Positions 25,142-33,154 of a stretch of DNA of 43,989 bases are shown in pieces. The stretch covers positions 1-43,989 of the forward strand of contig JAFAAL010000031.1 in the NCBI GenBank assembly GCA_023426575.1. The letters are read 5' to 3'. The DNA is from Bacillota bacterium (GTDB taxonomy: Bacteria; Bacillota; Clostridia; Saccharofermentanales; DTU023). Below the pieces are notes generated by a model. It ran no database searches. It was not told the DNA's origin and saw nothing but the letters and a program-made list of their open reading frames with translations. How positions within the stretch are numbered: the stretch's first letter is position 1; the number at the start of each line of letters is the position of its first letter. The translations under genes were made by a program, and so were the position numbers.

Positions 25142-25475
25142 CTTCTTCCTCCTTCAAGTCGGATTCTTTGACGAACATGCCGTTTATCAGCTTGCCCTTA
25201 CGGTCTTTGATTTCCTTGTAGGCTTCGACGAGGCAGAGGCCAAAGTCGAGGTCTAGCTGGGCGCAGAGGACTAAGAGGACGACGGTGACATCGCCGATAC
25301 CGTCAATGATGTCGTCTCTTCTGTCCTTGTTGACGGCCTTAGCCAGTTCGCCTGTTTCTTCTAAGAGTTTCCCCAGCTGAACTCTGGGGTCGGCTTGCTC
25401 TAAGCCTCTGTCTCTAATCCATTTGTTGACATGCTTAATGAGTTCGTTCACTCGAACGACTTTTGGAATACACAT
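25122..25475 (-). CDS. MazG-like nucleotide pyrophosphohydrolase
   Basis: 117 residues. It has the all-alpha MazG metal-binding signature: EETGELAKA (EExxE-type) in the first motif and DGIGDVTVVL (D-x2-D-like) in the second. These enzymes hydrolyse NTPs or dNTPs, and phage copies may adjust nucleotide pools or the alarmone level during infection. Length is normal for the compact phage type. It neighbours a DUF5664 gene, so two nucleotide-hydrolase-like genes are paired. Confidence 0.88.
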   Translation of the reverse strand: MCIPKVVRVNELIKHVNKWIRDRGLEQADPRVQLGKLLEETGELAKAVNKDRRDDIIDGIGDVTVVLLVLCAQLDLDFGLCLVEAYKEIKDRKGKLINGMFVKESDLKEEEDGTRKG

Positions 25476-25499
25476 ATTTATTTTTCTCCTTTGGGTGTT

Positions 25500-25829
25500 T
25501 TAGTTGCCCCAGCTAAGTTTTAAGGGGTCTTGATGGTCGTCTGGCTTTTGAGTCCTCTCCTCTAGCTCAATCAGAAACATAAGATTTGTTGCCATGTGCC
25601 AGAGGTGAGGGAGATGGCTTTCATCGTCCAAAGACTCACCCGATAAATAGGCCAGCCAGTGGCGATACAAAGCGTCTTTGAAAAGCTCAGGGTCGACATC
25701 CTTCCAGTTGTCGGGGTCGTCGTATTTTTGATTCCCGAACTCTCGGACGGTTGAGATAGCCTTGATGAGGAGAGGGGTGGTTAAGGTGGGTTTGTATTTG
25801 CCCACCTCCTTTTTACCTGTCTTACTCAT
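25500..25829 (-). CDS. DUF5664 (dATP/dGTP diphosphohydrolase-like) protein
   Basis: 109 residues. The sequence runs KPTLTTPLLIKAISTVREFG, then KYDDPDNWKDVD, DALYRHWLAYLSGE and LPHLWHMATNLMFLIEL, with conserved His, Asp and Glu residues on helices. This is the DUF5664 pattern, annotated as a dATP/dGTP pyrophosphohydrolase domain and linked in phages to nucleotide-pool control. It overlaps the upstream acidic protein gene by eight bases. Confidence 0.8.
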   Translation of the reverse strand: MSKTGKKEVGKYKPTLTTPLLIKAISTVREFGNQKYDDPDNWKDVDPELFKDALYRHWLAYLSGESLDDESHLPHLWHMATNLMFLIELEERTQKPDDHQDPLKLSWGN

Positions 25830-26055
25830 ATCGACCCTCGTCTGTCAGCTGACTGTCTCTCCACGAATCAAAGACTTTATCTTCGTCTACGAATTCGTCG
25901 TACCACTCCTCGTACTCGGTCTCATCCCAGTCGTCGTCTTCTTCAAAGTCATCCCAGTCGTCGTAATCGTCATCCCAGTAATCTTCGTCCAGCTCATAGT
26001 CGTCTAAGACTTCGTCTTCCCACTCATCGTAGGCTTCGTCATGTTTTCGTGTCAT
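25822..26055 (-). CDS. Extremely acidic aromatic-rich small protein
   Basis: 77 residues from the ATG at 26055, which has GGGAGG seven bases upstream. By my count 40 residues are Asp or Glu against about five Lys/Arg, with many Trp and Tyr placed regularly between acidic blocks (for example DYWDDDYDDWDDFEEDDDW). The gene overlaps its neighbours by a few bases on both sides, so it is part of the early operon. The composition suggests a DNA mimic or a nucleic-acid-binding-protein decoy, as in anti-restriction or anti-nuclease proteins, but there is no homology evidence. Confidence 0.8.
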   Translation of the reverse strand: MTRKHDEAYDEWEDEVLDDYELDEDYWDDDYDDWDDFEEDDDWDETEYEEWYDEFVDEDKVFDSWRDSQLTDEGRYE

Positions 26056-26057
26056 GT

Positions 26058-27086
26058 TCAGTCCTCCCATTTCTTGCGAAGTGTAGCGGTTGTAGACGTT
26101 GTGCAGAATTGCTCGTACAGCCCAGCGTCTTTGAGTTTCTTGCTGTCAAGCCTCTTGCTCTCAGAAAGAGTGACCGTATAAGTCAGCCCTTGGTCGGAGA
26201 CCGTACTGTACTTATCGTCGCCACCCATGGACTCAATGAGCATCTCTTTGATTTTGGCTTCAATCTCTTTGAGTTCGGTTTCAACGGGCTTCATCTCCTC
26301 AAGTTGCTTGGTGAGCTGTGCAGCTCTAGCCACTAAGTCACTGGTCTCATCGCTCAGCTCTAAGGTATTCGTCCGAAGCCCCCTCAAGACACCCTCATCT
26401 TTACCTTCATCTGGAATCGGGCTAATCCCCGTTACCACGTGAAAATCCCACCAGTTCTTCACTTCGTTCACGAGGGCTTCAAACTCCTCATTGACCTCAT
26501 AGTCCACGAAGTAGATATTGTCTGGCGTGGGCTTCCAGTCTTCAGGGTGTTCGTAGTCTTCTGGGTTTAGGAAGGCTACGACCAAGGTGTAGTGCTTGTA
26601 GCCCAGAAGGTAGGCGTATAAGGCGGCCTGATACTTGTAGTAGTCAGGCGCACCGTCTAGCCAGTCCTCAGACCTCTTGGTGGTCTTGATTTCAATCACC
26701 ATGCCTTCCCCGTTTTCGTCCTCTGCGAGGGCATCCCACATGCCCCCGAAGATGGGTTTATCCTTAAAAAAATCCCCCCATGTAGCCTTGAAGGGGTCTT
26801 CGCCGTACACATCCGTCGGACGAATGATTTTAAGGTCGGGTCTGAGGCTCTCGAAGTAATCAATGACCTTCGGTTCAATCGTCTTCCCAGCGATGGTATA
26901 GATGTTGTCCTCAAACGGCTCCTCATACGCTCTTGTGATTTGGCAATAACTCTCAAAGGGACTTGCCCACGGATTGAGACCCAAGATGGTGGCAAATCGG
27001 GTGCCTGTGATTTTCTTAGGCTTGCTCGGGGGTTTGATTTGAAACGCTCCATCTTCAAGCCATGTGATACTAACTTTCTTCGCCAT
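26058..27086 (-). CDS. YqaJ-type recombination exonuclease
   Basis: 342 residues. The N-terminal half has GTRFATILGLNPWASPFE, then IAGKTIEPKVIDYF, GGMWDALAED and MVIEIKTTKR, giving the metal-binding D...E-x-K of YqaJ-like viral recombinases (PD-(D/E)XK fold). The C-terminal part is a helical, charged extension. It should resect double-stranded ends 5' to 3' to supply ssDNA for the ERF annealing protein encoded just upstream, with which it overlaps by 17 bases. Confidence 0.9.
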   Translation of the reverse strand: MAKKVSITWLEDGAFQIKPPSKPKKITGTRFATILGLNPWASPFESYCQITRAYEEPFEDNIYTIAGKTIEPKVIDYFESLRPDLKIIRPTDVYGEDPFKATWGDFFKDKPIFGGMWDALAEDENGEGMVIEIKTTKRSEDWLDGAPDYYKYQAALYAYLLGYKHYTLVVAFLNPEDYEHPEDWKPTPDNIYFVDYEVNEEFEALVNEVKNWWDFHVVTGISPIPDEGKDEGVLRGLRTNTLELSDETSDLVARAAQLTKQLEEMKPVETELKEIEAKIKEMLIESMGGDDKYSTVSDQGLTYTVTLSESKRLDSKKLKDAGLYEQFCTTSTTATLRKKWED

Positions 27087-27831
27087 CTTCTGTTACCTCT
27101 TTACTTTCTTTCTTACGGCGTGTGGTCGTCTTTTTCTCCTCCACGGGAGGCTCTTCCTCTGAGGCCTCAGCCTCAAGCTCTTTGATGCGGTTCATGAGTT
27201 TTACAATCAGCTCTTGGCTCGCCTGATTAGACATTTTCGCAAAGTCCTCAGTATCGGACTTGAGCTTCTCGTAACCCTCATCCCATGCGCCGTTACTGAG
27301 TTCCTTGAGCTTTCCAGCATGGACTTTCAAAGCCTTCATCACGCTCGCACTGGCGTTTTTACTCTTCATCTCCTCGGTAGCGGCGTTCCTCTTTTCAGCC
27401 ATGAAGTCACCTTTTGCAATGTCTTCCCCATCGTTGTCGTGGGTGTCGGCAATCATAAAGGCTGTCATGTACAGCTGACGCTTGAGGTAGGTGTAGCTAG
27501 AGCCAAGGTCTTGGACTCGAGAGTTCACGCTCTTACCGCTTTTATTAATGATGGGTTCGTTAATCACCATTGGAATTTCCGTGCGGTGGACGATGTCGGG
27601 TTCTTTCCCTGTAGCGTCTTCGAGTGTCAGTCGCATGAGGTTTTCATGGTTAATGTAGTCTATTTCGATATTGTCAAGGATTTTGTGCTTGACGAGGAGT
27701 GGGTTAATGGCAGTTAGAATGTCATCCAACTTGAAATAGGTGTTTTCCAGCTGTTGGTTCACCCCTGACTTGGCGATGCCGTTTTCCTGTAGTTCGGCTC
27801 TAAGAGCTAAAAGTCGTTCGTAAAATGTCAT
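27070..27831 (-). CDS. ERF-family single-strand annealing protein
   Basis: 253 residues. The conserved core includes LENTYFKLDDILTAINPLL and VQDLGSSYTYLKRQLYMTAF, followed by IADTHDNDGED, the ERF signature. A Glu/Lys-rich flexible tail follows (EEEPPVEEKKTTTRRKKE). It anneals complementary strands during phage recombination and is paired with the YqaJ exonuclease. Length is within the normal range of the family. Confidence 0.9.
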   Translation of the reverse strand: MTFYERLLALRAELQENGIAKSGVNQQLENTYFKLDDILTAINPLLVKHKILDNIEIDYINHENLMRLTLEDATGKEPDIVHRTEIPMVINEPIINKSGKSVNSRVQDLGSSYTYLKRQLYMTAFMIADTHDNDGEDIAKGDFMAEKRNAATEEMKSKNASASVMKALKVHAGKLKELSNGAWDEGYEKLKSDTEDFAKMSNQASQELIVKLMNRIKELEAEASEEEPPVEEKKTTTRRKKESKEVTEDGEES

Positions 27832-27832
27832 G

Positions 27833-28189
27833 TTATTCGGTCTCCATTTCGTTCATTTTTTCTTGGTACTTCCACTTGAAATATTCTTTTGTGAGTTCGT
27901 CTGGAAACCCACCGTCACGTAGGATTTCCTCTATTTCCTCGAAATTGACAACCATTTTTGTTGATAAAGCAGAGATGGCTTCAAAGAGGTTTTGACCCAT
28001 AAACTGGAGTATCAACTTCAAAGTTTCGCTTTTAGTATCCTTGTAGATGTGTTCAGAATCGTTGAAGAAGATACTGAGGAGCGTGACGCACTTAGAATGA
28101 GATTCCGTGAGACTTGGAAGCTCCAGGCCATCCTCGTTATTGACTTCATTTTCTAAGAAGTCTGTGAATTTGATTTTGTTATTTTTCAT
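27833..28189 (-). CDS. Early phage protein, unknown
   Basis: 118 residues, helical and acidic overall, starting MKNNKIKFTDFLENEV. The stop lies directly before the start of the ERF gene. No domain recognised, no membrane segment. Confidence 0.65.
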   Translation of the reverse strand: MKNNKIKFTDFLENEVNNEDGLELPSLTESHSKCVTLLSIFFNDSEHIYKDTKSETLKLILQFMGQNLFEAISALSTKMVVNFEEIEEILRDGGFPDELTKEYFKWKYQEKMNEMETE

Positions 28190-28218
28190 TTGCTTGTTCC
28201 TTTCATTAAAAAAGACGC

Positions 28219-28509
28219 TTATGCGTCCTTCTTGTTTTGGATATCGGCACGTGCCTCTCTTGCCATATCACGCAGATTGCGGAGGGATGCCGTGCATACC
28301 GTTATGTCCTGTATGGTGATATTGACTTGTCCTATGAGGAGGGATGTATCATCCAGCTCATCAGCATGGTTACAAGCCCATGCGGTGTTTATGACTTTTT
28401 GACAGTTTTCGAGGGCGAGTCGAAGAAATGCCACCTTATCATCTAATAGGGCTATCTCCTCGATAAACTCTTTTCGCCTGTCTTTCAGTGTTGGCTGAGC
28501 CGTGCTCAT
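28219..28509 (-). CDS. Early phage protein, coiled-coil, unknown
   Basis: 96 residues, predicted helical throughout: KDRRKEFIEEIALLDDKV, then LALENCQKVINTA and ASLRNLRDMAREARADI. It overlaps the polymerase 3' end by four bases. Could be a small DNA- or protein-binding helical bundle; no family recognised. Confidence 0.6.
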   Translation of the reverse strand: MSTAQPTLKDRRKEFIEEIALLDDKVAFLRLALENCQKVINTAWACNHADELDDTSLLIGQVNITIQDITVCTASLRNLRDMAREARADIQNKKDA

Positions 28510-29265
28510 TTCTTCTCCTTTTCGGTAAACATCTTGAGTCGCTTCTTGGCGAGCTTGATGTACCAGTCAACGTCAATGTCGTCGATGGTGAGTTTGTTTT
28601 CGTTGTCTACCACGCAGTGTTCGGGGCAGTTGGCAAACTTGTTCCACCGTCCTGTTTTCTTTGACTTTTTCATGATGGTTCCGTTGGATTCGTCCTTACT
28701 GGCATAGACCCTGTTGGTCTTTTGTAAGGATTGGTCGTTGTGTCTCACATCGCTATACTTCGAGCTGGCATGACAAATTTGTTGGAATTTCAAGATGTCT
28801 TTTTCGTTCCTGATGGTGGTCTCAACGGGTGTTCCGTGGACGAAGTAATCAACGAGGGCTTTACTGACGATATAAAAATCGTTTTTGTCGTAGCCCAAGG
28901 GATTCTCCGCTAGGCCGATTTTGATAAAATCACCTTTTCCGTGAAGTTTCCCACCAAGACCCACCGCTAGGTAGTTATTGACATCCTTTTGGTAAATCGC
29001 TTTGATTTTGTCTGCTTCGAGGTTGAGCGAGAAGTCCTCGCACCATTGCCTGTTGATTTCATCCACGTCTGGCTCTTGACTGTCGTCTATGGCAATCATG
29101 ATGCCATCTGTATTGATTTGAATGATTTCAACGTCCTCTATCATGGCGAGGTACCGTTGGGCGAGATTGGTTAAAAGTAGTTGGCCTGTGATACAAACGG
29201 AGCGTCCAGCCCAAGGGTCGTAAAGACCGTTGTATTCGTTAAGGCTCGCCCCGTACGTAGTATTG
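28506..29265 (-). CDS. Family B DNA polymerase, 3' exon
   Basis: After splicing this exon begins inside motif B (NTTYGASLNEYNGLYDP) and holds motif C as QINTDGIM (Asp in the T-D-G variant of D-T-D-S), then the thumb region. About 252 full codons. Before splicing, the frame opens upstream of the first ATG without a ribosome site, so the ATG at 29144 is not a sensible start. Joined to the 5' exon it restores the canonical reading LKLVLNTTYGASL, which strongly supports the splice prediction. Confidence 0.88.
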
Positions 29266-29498
29266 CAATCTCCTAACCTTTCCCATCGGCTAGGCTTGGA
29301 CTATATCTTCTAAGCACTCCGCTTCCACCGCCGTATCAATAGGCGATGTACTCCCATTGGGATAGTCTCTACACTTTTCAAGTAATCACTTGACTTAGCA
29401 CGGTATTGCCCGTTGACTTGGAGGGTTTCACCGTTAGCACCTTTCGGTACACCGCTGATAGCGTTCAAAGTGTTTTTTTATCCTAGAACCCATTACTA
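29266..29498 (-). ncRNA. Group I self-splicing intron in the DNA polymerase gene
   Basis: 233 nt, no internal ORF. The RNA has the group I hallmarks: an R element with GAGACTATCC and an S element with AAGATATAGTCC that pair as P7 (GACUAU with AUAGUC, six pairs), a Q-like CGGGCAATACCGTGC segment, and a P9 hairpin (CCUAGCC with GGUUAGG). P1 forms from CUUAG and CUAGG, placing a U-G wobble exactly at the 5' splice site after GUGCU, and the intron ends with G as required. Exon joining restores the motif B frame. The exact ends are predicted from frame and P1; other ends within a few bases are possible. Confidence 0.88.
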
Positions 29499-29710
29499 AG
29501 CACTAGTTTCAATGCGTCCGCCACGGCCTTGTCTCCTGATTTCTTGGCTTCAATTCGTTTGTGATACGAGTCCTCATAACTCAGAGGGTCTCTCACGTTT
29601 CGACTCAAAAAGCCGTAGTTAATCATGATAGAGGGGTAAAGGCTCGTGACATCATAGTTTCTGATGATTTTCATGCCCAATACTCCAACTTTTTTCTGTA
29701 AAAGGTTGTC
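29499..29710 (-). CDS. Family B DNA polymerase, middle part (5' exon side)
   Basis: Contains motif A as YDVTSLYPSIM, with the catalytic Asp, and continues to the 5' splice site inside motif B. It is in a different frame from the exonuclease part upstream. Shifting one base at GCA GAA TGA C would link them (A-E-D-N-L-L). If translated separately, the ATG at 29674 overlaps the stop of a 13-codon mini-ORF (ATGA), which could allow coupled re-initiation. Confidence 0.8.
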
Positions 29711-30584
29711 ATTCTGCTATCCTTTCTTTTGTTTTGAGGAAGTAGTTGGGGATGGCGTAGTGGATGCCACCGAAGCCATAGGTCGGGTCGACCCCATTCC
29801 CTATATCAATATTCGCTGTCCTAGAGAACAAGTCCTCGTCACTAATCGACGGGTCTTTCATGTCCTCGAAAAAGATTTTCAGCTTGTTCGGGAAGTCGGT
29901 GTCCATCAGGTCTCTGGGAGGCATGTAGTTTCGCTCATCGCTGCGAAGCGGTGCGTCTTTAGCCCCTAAGACCCTTGCAACCAGTTTGGCATTTGTCATT
30001 GACATGCCTGCGCCTTCGGGTATGCCGTGGAGTCTTGCTAGGTAGGCCTTGGCCTCAAAGTAGTTGCGCCTCAGCTCGAAGAGGTCTAGCGTACTCTCCA
30101 CGTCGTGCTTACAGTATTTGATGGTTTCTTCAAGCTCATAGTCCGTTAGGGGCTTATCAATATCCCATGGCACGGAGGACTCGATGATGGTCTTGCCCAT
30201 GTACCCTTCAATCGTTTTGAGTGAGCGGTTTTGGAGGCCGTCGTCCATCGTGTCAAGCCACGCTATCTCCCAGTCCTTGACGGGGGTGTTCATGCCGTAG
30301 AAATACTCCCACGGTAGACTCCCTCCAATAATCCAGTCATTCAGTGCCTTGATGTCACTCAGGCAAAGATGGTTTCTGATGGCTTGGAAGATAAACTTGT
30401 CGTACCATTTGACGTTATGCCCAACGAACATGAGGTCTTTGTAGTGGCTATCCACCCATTGGTTTAAGCCCTCGTAGTCGTTGGCAAAGACATATTGTTC
30501 AGAACGGTCTGTCGCCTTTTGAATGACGACAATCCAGTTGAAGCGGAAAACTTCAAAGTCTAACCCCCACAAATTATCAAACAT
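29709..30584 (-). CDS. Family B DNA polymerase, N-terminal exonuclease part
   Basis: 291 residues from the ATG at 30584, which has AGGAAGGA upstream; the longer frame to 30719 lies inside the helicase gene. The 3'-5' exonuclease motifs are visible: GLDFEVF (Exo I, D-x-E), FVGHNVKWYDKF (Exo II) and YCKHDVESTLDLF (Exo III, Y-x3-D). It ends at TGA in GCA GAA TGA C, one frame away from the polymerase motif A part. With a shift of one base and splicing of the group I intron the complete enzyme would be about 614 residues, a normal phage length. Confidence 0.88.
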   Translation of the reverse strand: MFDNLWGLDFEVFRFNWIVVIQKATDRSEQYVFANDYEGLNQWVDSHYKDLMFVGHNVKWYDKFIFQAIRNHLCLSDIKALNDWIIGGSLPWEYFYGMNTPVKDWEIAWLDTMDDGLQNRSLKTIEGYMGKTIIESSVPWDIDKPLTDYELEETIKYCKHDVESTLDLFELRRNYFEAKAYLARLHGIPEGAGMSMTNAKLVARVLGAKDAPLRSDERNYMPPRDLMDTDFPNKLKIFFEDMKDPSISDEDLFSRTANIDIGNGVDPTYGFGGIHYAIPNYFLKTKERIAE

Positions 30585-30586
30585 TT

Positions 30587-31915
30587 TTATTTCCTTCCTA
30601 TGGTGTGGGTTTCGATGTACTCGTTGAAAAGCTGGTCTGTAAAGTCTTGGTGTCGGTGCAACGCCTTGTAGATGTAAGGCTCCACCGTGCCGACTGTTGA
30701 AAAGCAAATATACGAGCACTTGTTCTTCTGCCCGATGCGGTGCGTCCTGTCTCGGCTCTGCTCCATAATGTTGGAGCTTAAAGTCGGCTCGTAGTAAATC
30801 GTCGTGCTTGCTGCAAAAAGGTCGATGCCTTGGTTGGCCGACTGATACTGGCAGACGATGACTTGGACTTCAGGATCGGTTTGAAACAATTGCCAAACCC
30901 CTTTGTCCTTGGTCTCACCGTCTAAGACGACGTATTTTCTTTTGAGCTTTTCTAAGACTTCGATGATGTCTTTTTTGGAGCTTTTGAAATTAAAAAAGAT
31001 GACGAGCTTTTGGTCGTAATCTTCGAGAAACTCTTTTAAGACTTTCGGTTTATCAGTTCCGAGCTGGTGGACTTTACCCTCCTCGTCCTTGAGATTGCCA
31101 CTTGCTATCTGCCTTAAAAACAGTGATTTTGTCAGAGCGTTGGTGGCCTCAAGGTCTAAGGATTCAATGACCGAGTGAACGAGCATTTCTTTATAGGGCT
31201 TTTTCGCTTTCAGGTCTATCTCGTAGATGGTGTCTGGCATCTTTTCAGGGAGGTCTAAGGTCTCTTCTTTGGTGATTCTATACGACCGCTTATCCATAAT
31301 CTCCTGATACTTACTGACGTTTTTGTACATATACGGCTTAAAGTATCTATCGAGGTAGCAGTAGTCGTTTAAGAATCGGCTGTGAGAGCCAAAGTCCTCC
31401 GAGAACGTCCGCCCTTTCCACTCAACGGGTTTCAAAAAAGCGTATTGCGCCCAAAGGTTTTCGAGCCGTGAGTTGGCGATGGGCGTGCCTGTGAGGATTC
31501 TCCTCACTTTGGCCTTTAGTGTGCTTTGCAGTGCCCACTTGGTTCGCTTCGCCCGAGGGGTTTTAATGGCGTGGGATTCATCGAGGACGATGTAATCGTA
31601 GGTGCCATCATACTTTCCTCGCCATACGGAGTCGTAGTTGATGATGGTGACTCTATCTTCGAGGAGCTTTTGAATCGGCTCTTTGAAGAAGTTAAAGTCT
31701 CTCCTCCACGAGTGCATGACGGGCTTCGGGGCAACAATAATCGCATTTTGAACATTTTGTCTCAGTAGTCTTTGGACTAAATCAACGAGAGTAGGGAGTG
31801 TTTTCCCTGTACCCTGTTCGGCGAATAATGCGAAATTGTCGTGGACTTCTAAAAGTCCTAGCATGATTTGCTGGTGCTGGAACAACTTGACGTGTGGCTT
31901 TAGGATGTCTGTCAT
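30587..31915 (-). CDS. SNF2-family DNA helicase
   Basis: 442 residues with complete superfamily 2 motifs: Walker A EQGTGKT (33-39), DESH (112-115), motif III LTGTPIANS, and in the second RecA domain QSANQGIDLFAAS and the motif VI QSRDRTHRIGQ. Many phages carry such compact SNF2 helicases beside the polymerase, where they may help replication or recombination. It overlaps nothing and is followed three bases later by the polymerase start. Confidence 0.93.
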   Translation of the reverse strand: MTDILKPHVKLFQHQQIMLGLLEVHDNFALFAEQGTGKTLPTLVDLVQRLLRQNVQNAIIVAPKPVMHSWRRDFNFFKEPIQKLLEDRVTIINYDSVWRGKYDGTYDYIVLDESHAIKTPRAKRTKWALQSTLKAKVRRILTGTPIANSRLENLWAQYAFLKPVEWKGRTFSEDFGSHSRFLNDYCYLDRYFKPYMYKNVSKYQEIMDKRSYRITKEETLDLPEKMPDTIYEIDLKAKKPYKEMLVHSVIESLDLEATNALTKSLFLRQIASGNLKDEEGKVHQLGTDKPKVLKEFLEDYDQKLVIFFNFKSSKKDIIEVLEKLKRKYVVLDGETKDKGVWQLFQTDPEVQVIVCQYQSANQGIDLFAASTTIYYEPTLSSNIMEQSRDRTHRIGQKNKCSYICFSTVGTVEPYIYKALHRHQDFTDQLFNEYIETHTIGRK

Positions 31916-31926
31916 ATCGCCACCTC

Positions 31927-32127
31927 TTATTCAAAAATATCCATCCGCTCATAATCGCTAAGACCTAACGCCTTTTGAATTTTCAAGGCGTGCTCAGGCT
32001 TCCACGGCTTCTCTTTTTTAAGATAGTTAGATATACTCTGATGAGTTACTCCCACGATGGCTGCTAAATCCTTTTGTGTAAGATTGTGTAGGACTAGTAA
32101 CCTTAGGACTTTATCTCTACGAAGCAT
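31927..32127 (-). CDS. HTH (XRE/Cro-like) regulator
   Basis: 66 residues: LTQKDLAAIVGVTHQSISNYL is a clear helix-turn-helix, and the protein ends with a short helix (EHALKIQKALGLSDYE). Second gene of the leftward operon; it overlaps the preceding HTH gene by 11 bases. Probably controls early or late promoters. Confidence 0.85.
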   Translation of the reverse strand: MLRRDKVLRLLVLHNLTQKDLAAIVGVTHQSISNYLKKEKPWKPEHALKIQKALGLSDYERMDIFE

Positions 32128-32356
32128 CTCTGATGTCCTCGTAGGGGTCTCGTGGGAAGTAACTATTTAATTCCTCATCAGGTAATTTCAGAAGTTTCAT
32201 GATGTAGTACATCTCATCCAACTTCCACGGGCTGGAACCTTTGAATTTGGCGTATACCGTTGATATTGATAAATTTAACGGCTTCGCTAGGTCTTTAATG
32301 ACTATACGGTTGAGGTATAGTGCGGTTCTTAATTTTTGATAGCTTTTGCGTGTCAT
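32117..32356 (-). CDS. HTH regulator, Cro-like, first leftward gene
   Basis: 79 residues with VIKDLAKPLNLSISTVYAKF as helix-turn-helix. It has AAAGGAG eight bases before the ATG and lies first after the leftward promoter, opposite the CI-like repressor gene, the usual place of a Cro-type switch protein. The C-terminal FPRDPYEDIRDAS is a short polar tail. Confidence 0.85.
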   Translation of the reverse strand: MTRKSYQKLRTALYLNRIVIKDLAKPLNLSISTVYAKFKGSSPWKLDEMYYIMKLLKLPDEELNSYFPRDPYEDIRDAS

Positions 32357-32499
32357 TAGACATCTCCTTTCGATTTGTTCTTTCTTGCACCGTCCTTGTC
32401 CTCACCAGCATCTAAGTGGTCGAGGTGGTTGTCGGCTATTTACTTGTCAAGTTTCAATACAATCAATCTTTTGTGAGCGTTTTTGATTGTCTGAGGCCA

Positions 32500-32528
32500 T
32501 TTTAGTTGATTATTTGTTACTCGTCAAT
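32500..32528 (-). promoter_or_regulatory. Leftward early promoter with operator-like repeat
   Basis: TTGACG and TAAAAT on the minus strand, 17 bases apart. Most of the spacer is taken by the repeat TTGATTATTTGTTA (plus-strand reading, 32,507-32,520), found again at 32,635 with one difference, so a repressor bound there would block the promoter. Confidence 0.75.
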
Positions 32529-32648
32529 GATTTTCTGTAATTGTAATCTAAATGTAATATTCCCTTATAATACATTATTATAGGGGTTCTAGGGGCTTGG
32601 AACGCTCATAATCTATATATTGAATGATTTCTAATTGATTATTTGTAA
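32507..32648. promoter_or_regulatory. Phage operator region (lysogeny switch)
   Basis: Between the divergent switch genes the direct repeats TTGATTATTTGTTA (32,507) and TTGATTATTTGTAA (32,635) match at 13 of 14 bases. A second pair, AATGATTTTCTGTAATTG and AATGATTTCTAATTG, lies beside them. They are good candidates for the binding sites of the CI- and Cro-like proteins. A rightward promoter TTGTTA-17-TATCAT for the repressor lies at about 32,673-32,701. The 32,357-32,499 part holds no gene. Confidence 0.65.
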
Positions 32649-32732
32649 TAAAAGTATATCTTACTGAAAGTCATTGTTATTTAACTAGCAATAAAGTATC
32701 ATTAAATCAACACTTTTGGGGGAGGTCCTGAC

Positions 32733-33077
32733 GTGAACAGCAACGCGAAAATGGGTATAAAAGTAAAAATTCGCCGTGAGCAATTGGGTCTAACCCAGAA
32801 GCAACTCGCTTCTAAGGTTGGCTACACAAACTCTTCCACTATCGCTCGTATTGAACGTGGTGACATCAGTCTCTCACATTCAAGGTTAGAGGAGTTTTCA
32901 AAAGCCCTCATGGTTGACCCTATGTACTTTTTAGAAGACGACTTTAACGAAGCCCCACCTGCCGACTTCTCAAGGAAGCGTAAGTTCCTCTTCTCAAAAG
33001 TCAAAGAGGGAGACGAAAAGGACATCGCCCTCCTGTATAAGCTCTGGGAAGCTGTCGAAGAATCCAACAAAAATTAA
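32733..33077 (+). CDS. CI-like phage repressor (HTH XRE)
   Basis: 114 residues from a GTG with GGGGGAGGT upstream. The N-terminal helix-turn-helix is complete (LTQKQLASKVGYTNSSTIARIERG), followed by SHSRLEEFSKALMVDPMYFLE and a short helical tail. It should hold the prophage silent by binding the operators upstream. It lacks a peptidase domain for self-cleavage, so induction probably uses the ImmA/IrrE protease encoded next. Confidence 0.88.
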   Translation: MNSNAKMGIKVKIRREQLGLTQKQLASKVGYTNSSTIARIERGDISLSHSRLEEFSKALMVDPMYFLEDDFNEAPPADFSRKRKFLFSKVKEGDEKDIALLYKLWEAVEESNKN

Positions 33078-33154
33078 GTCTTGTCAAACGACGCTTTTTG
33101 CACTATCTTATCTTCACTAGTGCAACTTATTTCAGTTTAGTTGAGGTATGTGAG

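Noticed and set aside
29145..29482. Region considered as an intein or IS insertion in the polymerase
   Set aside because: No protein splicing motifs, transposase or terminal repeats; stop codons in all frames and group I RNA elements explain it better.
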